Positions 59,106-64,000 of a stretch of DNA of 64,000 nucleotides are shown piece after piece; positions within the stretch are counted from its first letter, which is position 1, and each line of letters begins with the position of its first letter. The DNA comes from Moringa oleifera (taxonomy: Eukaryota > Streptophyta > Magnoliopsida > Brassicales > Moringaceae), in the NCBI GenBank assembly GCA_021397835.1, contig JAJFZO010000287.1, forward strand, positions 1,428,501 through 1,492,500, given 5' to 3'. Under the pieces are notes generated by a model. It was not told where the DNA came from. It was given only the letters and a program-made list of their open reading frames with translations, and ran no database searches. The position numbers and the translations under genes are program-made.

Positions 59106-59726
59106 GTATTACTCTCCTCAGATGCATTGCACAAGGCAGTTTATTATCACTGTGTTGCTCCTTTTTAGATTTCAGGCACAAATTATTGTTCTTTTTTATT
59201 TGTGTAATAAAACTACAGGATCTGGGAATGTAAACAGACAGGGTGGGGCCGGGGATGCCTTCTCCATCCTCCTTCCTGTTTGTAAATTTAATCCCCATAT
59301 GCCCTTCATTTAAAAAAGCGGGGACGGGGTTAGAGAATTCTAAACGAGGAATCTCCTTTTCTTGTCAAGTCATTTTTTTCTTTTTTCTAAAACATATTTT
59401 CTTTAATTCTTTTTTTAAAAATTATATTAGATTAATTAGGTGTGAGTTAAAAATTCATTTTAATTTTAAGTTTTAGTTTAAATAGATTTAGGTTTAGATT
59501 GAGTTTAGTTTAGATTTAGGTTGAATTTAGAAAAATTAAATGGGGTGGGTCTGAGGATGGAGATGCGGTGGAAATATAATCCTCGTCCCCATTAAAAGAA
59601 AATGCGAGGAATCCCTATTCTCGAACTTGTCCTCGTTTATGTACTTTATATCTGGTCCATTAGTGCATTAGGCCTCGTTCGAACGGGGAAGATTGACACC
59701 CCTAACAGCATCCACTTTATGGGAAC
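59106..59726 (+). other. Start of LNK2 intron 5
   Basis: Contains an island at about 59220-59700 with GC-rich ends (GGGTGGGGCCGGGGATGCC, later CCTCGTCCCC and GCGAGGAATCCC) around an AT-rich centre. The partly inverse ends suggest an old insertion, but I cannot classify it. Confidence 0.35.
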
Positions 59727-62700
59727 TTTTTTTTTTTCCTATTGATATTAACTATAAGGTACCAAGGGAGTGCTACCCATATATTAAGTTAGTTTCTTAC
59801 AAGATCTTAATTTACAAAAGAATCTCCTCTAACTCATAATTTTAGGGTATGAATCCACATATTTCTTACCACTCTAAGGGGTGTTTCCATCCCTTTATAA
59901 GCTCTTCTATTCCTCTCTCCTTGCACTAGCCAAAAAATAAGAAGCGAAATCAATGCAGTGACTTTTTTCCCACCACTAGTAGTCCTTATGCCTCCCCAAG
60001 CTTTCAATTCAGCTGCCACTAGACCTGACATCACCAAACGTGGCCAATCAAAATCAGTGCACTCTCCCAAATTTTTGTTTCAGTAGTGAGTCACAGTTTT
60101 TACGTGCTTCTTGCATAAGAAGTACCTATTTGGAAGAGTTAGTTCTTTTTTTTTTTTTTAAGTTGCCAAGGGTTGGAGGTTTGCCTTAAGTAGCCTTGCA
60201 TGAAGAAAACACCACTTTCGGAGGTGCTCCTACCTTCCAAATTAGCTTTTAATGTATTCTACTAATCTCTTACTTCCTTGGACAACAACAACCTTCTTGA
60301 AGAAAAAACTTTATCGAAAATTTTCTTTCTTTGTCCTCCCTTTAAGAGGGATAAGAACCTTTGTTGATTTGAGCTCTTACAAAGCTATAATGATAATGTA
60401 AAAAAGAAAAAATCATGAATTTGAATTTTTTTTATAAGAACACGTATAATTTATATATTACTATAAGTGGCAACAAGGGGTACCTCCCGTTTAAAAATGT
60501 AATAGCTTATCTGCTGATAAAGTGTTAAATGAATTCTACTAGTTTCTCTTTGTTTACAAAATATACCCCAGTTACCAACATTTTCAAAATTCTATTCCAT
60601 AATCGCTAAACCAAAAAAAAAGAAAAAAAAGGTTTCTTTTACCTCAAAAGCATCCTTATTCTTCTCATTCCATACTAACCAAAATATCAACAAAGGGATC
60701 CTTGCAACCATTTTTCTCTTTATTTTAGTCTAGTTGAACCCCTTCTCATGCTCATAGTTTTGCTGACATCGAACTAGCCACTATTCAATTGTAACCCATT
60801 AGTGCCAAAACACTCTCCTAAGCTTGTCTTGTCCGTTTGCACCATAACAAGATGTGTGAATAATTCAACCTCCCTTTTACACAAAAAGCACCTGTTGACC
60901 AAAATCTTTCCATTTTTCTGTAGATTGTTGGTGGTAAGATTTTCTCATTTAGCTTCCCTGGCAGAAAAAGCCACTTTAGGAGGCACTTTGTTCCTCCATA
61001 TTGGCTTCTATGGTAGCAGAGTCTGAGCTATTATCAATGACTTTGCAGTAATCTTTCATCATAAATTGCTTTGAATTATTTTCTCTTCCAACTATTATGT
61101 CCTTGTCATTTTGATCCCATTTGAATCTGTCGATTTTTTCAAAGAAATGCCTCACATTATCAATTTTTCAATCTTATACATCTTTTCTAAATCTCACATC
61201 CCAAGTAGCCTCATTGTCTCACATTGTAAAGTAGTCGCTTACCTAAGCTTGCTTATTAGAGACCAAATTATAAATAGAAGAAAAATCCTACATTAGTGTA
61301 CTTTGCCTACACCAAACATTATGTCACAAGCTTACATGACAAGCATTTCCTGCTTAAAACCTAACTAAATTCTTCCAACCTTTCCTGGTAGCCCTCGATA
61401 CCCTTCTCCCATGACTTCTATTATCCAAGGTTGTGGTCCCATGTTTACTTTCCACCACCCTCCTCCACACGTTACTCCTCTCCGTCATGAACCTTCATAA
61501 TCATTTTCTTAAAAAGTATTTTGGTTAAAGATTGATTTGGTTTTATGTCCAAACTTCCCTCTCCAATTTGCCTTTAAACTGTCTCTCATCTCATTAAGTG
61601 ATATTTGAAGGTGTTGCTACTGCTTGACAAGAATTATCTTTGTAACTTTTTCAATCTTATTTGAAATTGAAGAAAAAGACATAAAATAGATAGGTACACT
61701 TGACAAAATGCTCGTTATCAATGTCATTCTCCCTTATGGTCACCTACCATCCTCTTTTATGGCCAAGTGCATTACTCATCTTCTCAATGCATACAAATCA
61801 TTTTACCTTGATTGCGATAACCTTTTTCTTTCCTCTTTGACCTTCGACTCGACTTCATTTGTCAACAACACTTACCTTTTTTTGGTCAGATTGCCTTCAT
61901 TAGCACCCATTTCCACCCACAAGCTAAACAATTCTGTGTGCCTGAAACTATCGTGTTTCCCTTCTCTTTGTTGTCGTCTTATAAGAGTAGTTCCATCTTT
62001 GTGCAAATTGATAAGGTCTGATCTAAACCTTTGGCGACCTCAAAGAGATGAAAATCCACCAATAAAGGTCGAAATGACATTCTTCTGCTATTTGGTCTCA
62101 TTGGCTCATTTCTTCTCTTTTCGGGTGCAGTTTACTTGAAAGTGCCATAGTCAAGTCAACCATGTCGGGTTTGATTTTACTTCCTTTCTTGAGATCGAGA
62201 TTCAAATCAGTCTGGGTCTTAACACACCTTTTCTAGGTTGGTCCTAACTCCTTTATTTGCAAACAATCTTTCTCCTGGTCCAAAAACCAATTTTGAGCCA
62301 CTTCATGCAAGCCCAAAGTTGTCCCATCCTTATGACTGGACCTGCTGCCACCTTTATGTCCTTTGCTTATTTCATAAGGTTCGACTTGTTGACTTGCGAT
62401 TTTGTTGATTTGCATCCAAATCAGTTACTGTAAGCACTTTTTTATAGTTTTTCTTCCTTTGCTCCATTCGTTCTCATCTCTCTTCTAAAAACTTTGCTTA
62501 AATTGATGTTCACATGAGGGGTATTCAATTTCAATGGTAGCTAACTTTATTACATCATTTCGTTCTTTCCTACCCACTATTGCCTTCTCTCCGATATCTT
62601 CTTAAAACAAACCACCATTTGAGAACACCATCACCCTCATGTCTATTGGCCTTATCTCTAATAGTCGCATAAACTCACTTAAACCATTGACTCTAGCTTC

Positions 62701-64000
62701 CATTAGTATTAGTTTTGCCCTTACTCTCCATTTCCTTTACCATAATGATCAATTTTTTCACGGACAATATCATTGCTAACCTTTTTTGTTTTCTTCGACT
62801 AAAATACATGGATATTCTCTTTCCTCAACTCTTCAACTATTTGCAATCAACAATTGACCTCTCGTACGAATTAAAGCTTGAAAAACTTTTTTTTTAACCC
62901 AAATAAAGAATGTTGCCATTGAATAATCTGTGTAAATACTTCATATATATTTTTTTAACTGATGTTTTATGATTATGACCTATCAAACTATATGAAAAAA
63001 ATTTTAGTTGTTGATTTTATTAAATTTTCACGTATTAGCATCTCTTTAAAAGGTTAGGACACTTAAGATCAATAGAGAATCTTGATCCCTTTAAAAGACT
63101 ATCTTCAGTGTTCATATCTGGTTTGAACTTGTTATGCTTCAAAAGATGTGCAACTAGTTCTATCTAACAATCCTATACATCACTCCAAAATTTAACCTTC
63201 GATGTCACCTTACCCCACATGAAGAAATATACTCACTTGCCAATGCTTCTTTATTACAAGTAAGCCGATCAATATCTAGAAATACTTCAAAAAATGGTCT
63301 ATCTCCACAACTACAAGTCTTGCTAAAATTTATCATTGTTGTCCCTCCCAATTTGAATCCCAAATATAGGTTTGCCTCTTCTTACCTTTTCTGTATGGCT
63401 TTTCACACATTGGTTCTATAATATCCCCTCCCCATTATCGATGTCCATCAATTTTTATTTCTCCAGATTGTGCTTCCACCATCATTCTCTAAAGACTTTC
63501 TTATTCTATGATGAATCTCCATAGCTATTTAACAATGAAAGCCTCGTTGAACGAGTTTAATTTCAAGGTCTCTTTTATGGATCGGTTGCCTCACAATCTC
63601 GCATTTAACGAAATGATGCTTAAACTCTTTACCTAAGCTTCCCCATAAGAATCATCTTTGCCATTGTTTTAACTTTCTTGCAGCTATCTTAGGCAATAGA
63701 AATAAAGACGTAGTATATAGAAGGCTCAAAGGAGTAGTTCTTACGAGTATTAGTCTTTCCCCTTGAAAGGTATATTCTTTTCTATCTTGCTAAACTCTTT
63801 TCAAACCTCTCTATTATCGGATTTCACAAGGTTGATTCTTGATTTTTGCTCTGAGAGGTAGCGTGAAATATTGAATTGACAGAGTCTCCAAATTGCATCC
63901 CAACACCATAACAAGTCGGTCATAGTCAATGCTTCGCCTAGCAGAATAATTGTGCTTTTTCTCAAATTAATACGGCCCCAAAACATAAAAAATGACTTCT
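59727..64000 (-). mobile_element. Second L1-type LINE, antisense to LNK2, extending beyond the right edge
   Basis: On the minus strand the element ends at a poly(A) of about 11 (T run 59727-59737), preceded by ACCTTATAGTTAATATCAAT, matching the 3' end of the 48-53.6 kb LINE. Its zf-RVT remnant (YFLCKKHVKTVTH) is near 60120, followed by LVMSGLVAAELKAWGGIRTT and GERNRRAYKGMETPL (59834-60000), parallel to the first LINE. Reverse-transcriptase C-terminal remnants (INLRKS) are near 63968. The distance between these marks is about 2.7 kb longer than in the first LINE because another LINE is nested inside. Confidence 0.8.
60426..62950 (-). mobile_element. LINE nested inside the second LINE (left boundary of insertion precise, right boundary approximate)
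   Basis: A second 3' end is visible on the minus strand: a GGGGTACC-type block then CCACTTATAGTAATATATAA and an A run (T run 60426-60433). Upstream is its own zf-RVT remnant (NRCFLCKREVELFTH, near 60890) and RT-to-zinc-finger linker segments (WRRVVESKHG near 61470; FFSISNKIEKVTKII near 61650). An endonuclease-like start may lie near 62650. It is shorter than 5.6 kb, so truncated and/or internally deleted, and interrupted by stops. Confidence 0.65.

Noticed and set aside
61708..62139. Open frame of 143 codons on the + strand
   Set aside because: It is antisense to the nested LINE remnants, which read sensibly on the minus strand (FFSISNKIEKV).

Overview
This window is eudicot plant nuclear DNA. 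The genes are intron-rich with plant GT-AG junctions, the intergenic DNA is very AT-rich, and the protein products have clear Arabidopsis counterparts: annexins 3, 4 and 8, INTS9 and LNK2. All exon models below were built by hand by joining frames across splice sites. Every annexin exon set closes in frame from ATG to stop, which is the main support for the models.

Layout: (1) 171-1368, + strand, is the 3' end of a gene for Integrator subunit 9. (2) 2.7-5.1 kb, - strand, is a six-exon annexin D3 gene (318 aa). (3) 5.1-9.8 kb is an AT-rich divergent intergenic region holding duplicated pieces of the annexin-4 promoter. (4) 9.85-11.97 kb, + strand, is a six-exon annexin D4 gene (316 aa) whose canonical calcium loops are degenerate. 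(5) 13.4-18.3 kb is a degenerate tandem array with a unit of roughly 0.44 kb. (6) 18.4-22.1 kb and 25.1-28.3 kb, - strand, are two tandemly duplicated annexin D8-like genes (312 aa each). Each has two alternative first exons with their own TATA-containing upstream regions, and a conserved GC-AG third intron. (7) 28.3-40.1 kb is AT-rich intergenic DNA with MITE-like elements, a CACTA-like terminus and a decayed tRNA-Arg. (8) From 40.48 kb to beyond the right edge, + strand, lies an LNK2-type clock coactivator gene. Its first intron is 16.6 kb and contains a tandem array with a unit of about 0.37 kb and a full-length degenerate L1-type LINE with a 20-bp target-site duplication. The intron after the fifth exon contains a second antisense LINE with another LINE nested in it.

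Functionally, the annexins form a four-gene cluster of calcium- and phospholipid-binding proteins flanked by two unrelated housekeeping or regulatory genes (RNA 3'-end processing and the circadian clock). No operon-like cooperation is implied. The most unusual finding is that both D8-like paralogs keep a pair of first exons encoding different 24-residue N-termini. Each of the four first exons has its own TATA, and all four have identical length and phase, so promoter choice would select the N-terminus.

No bacterial, organellar or viral genes and no CRISPR arrays were seen.
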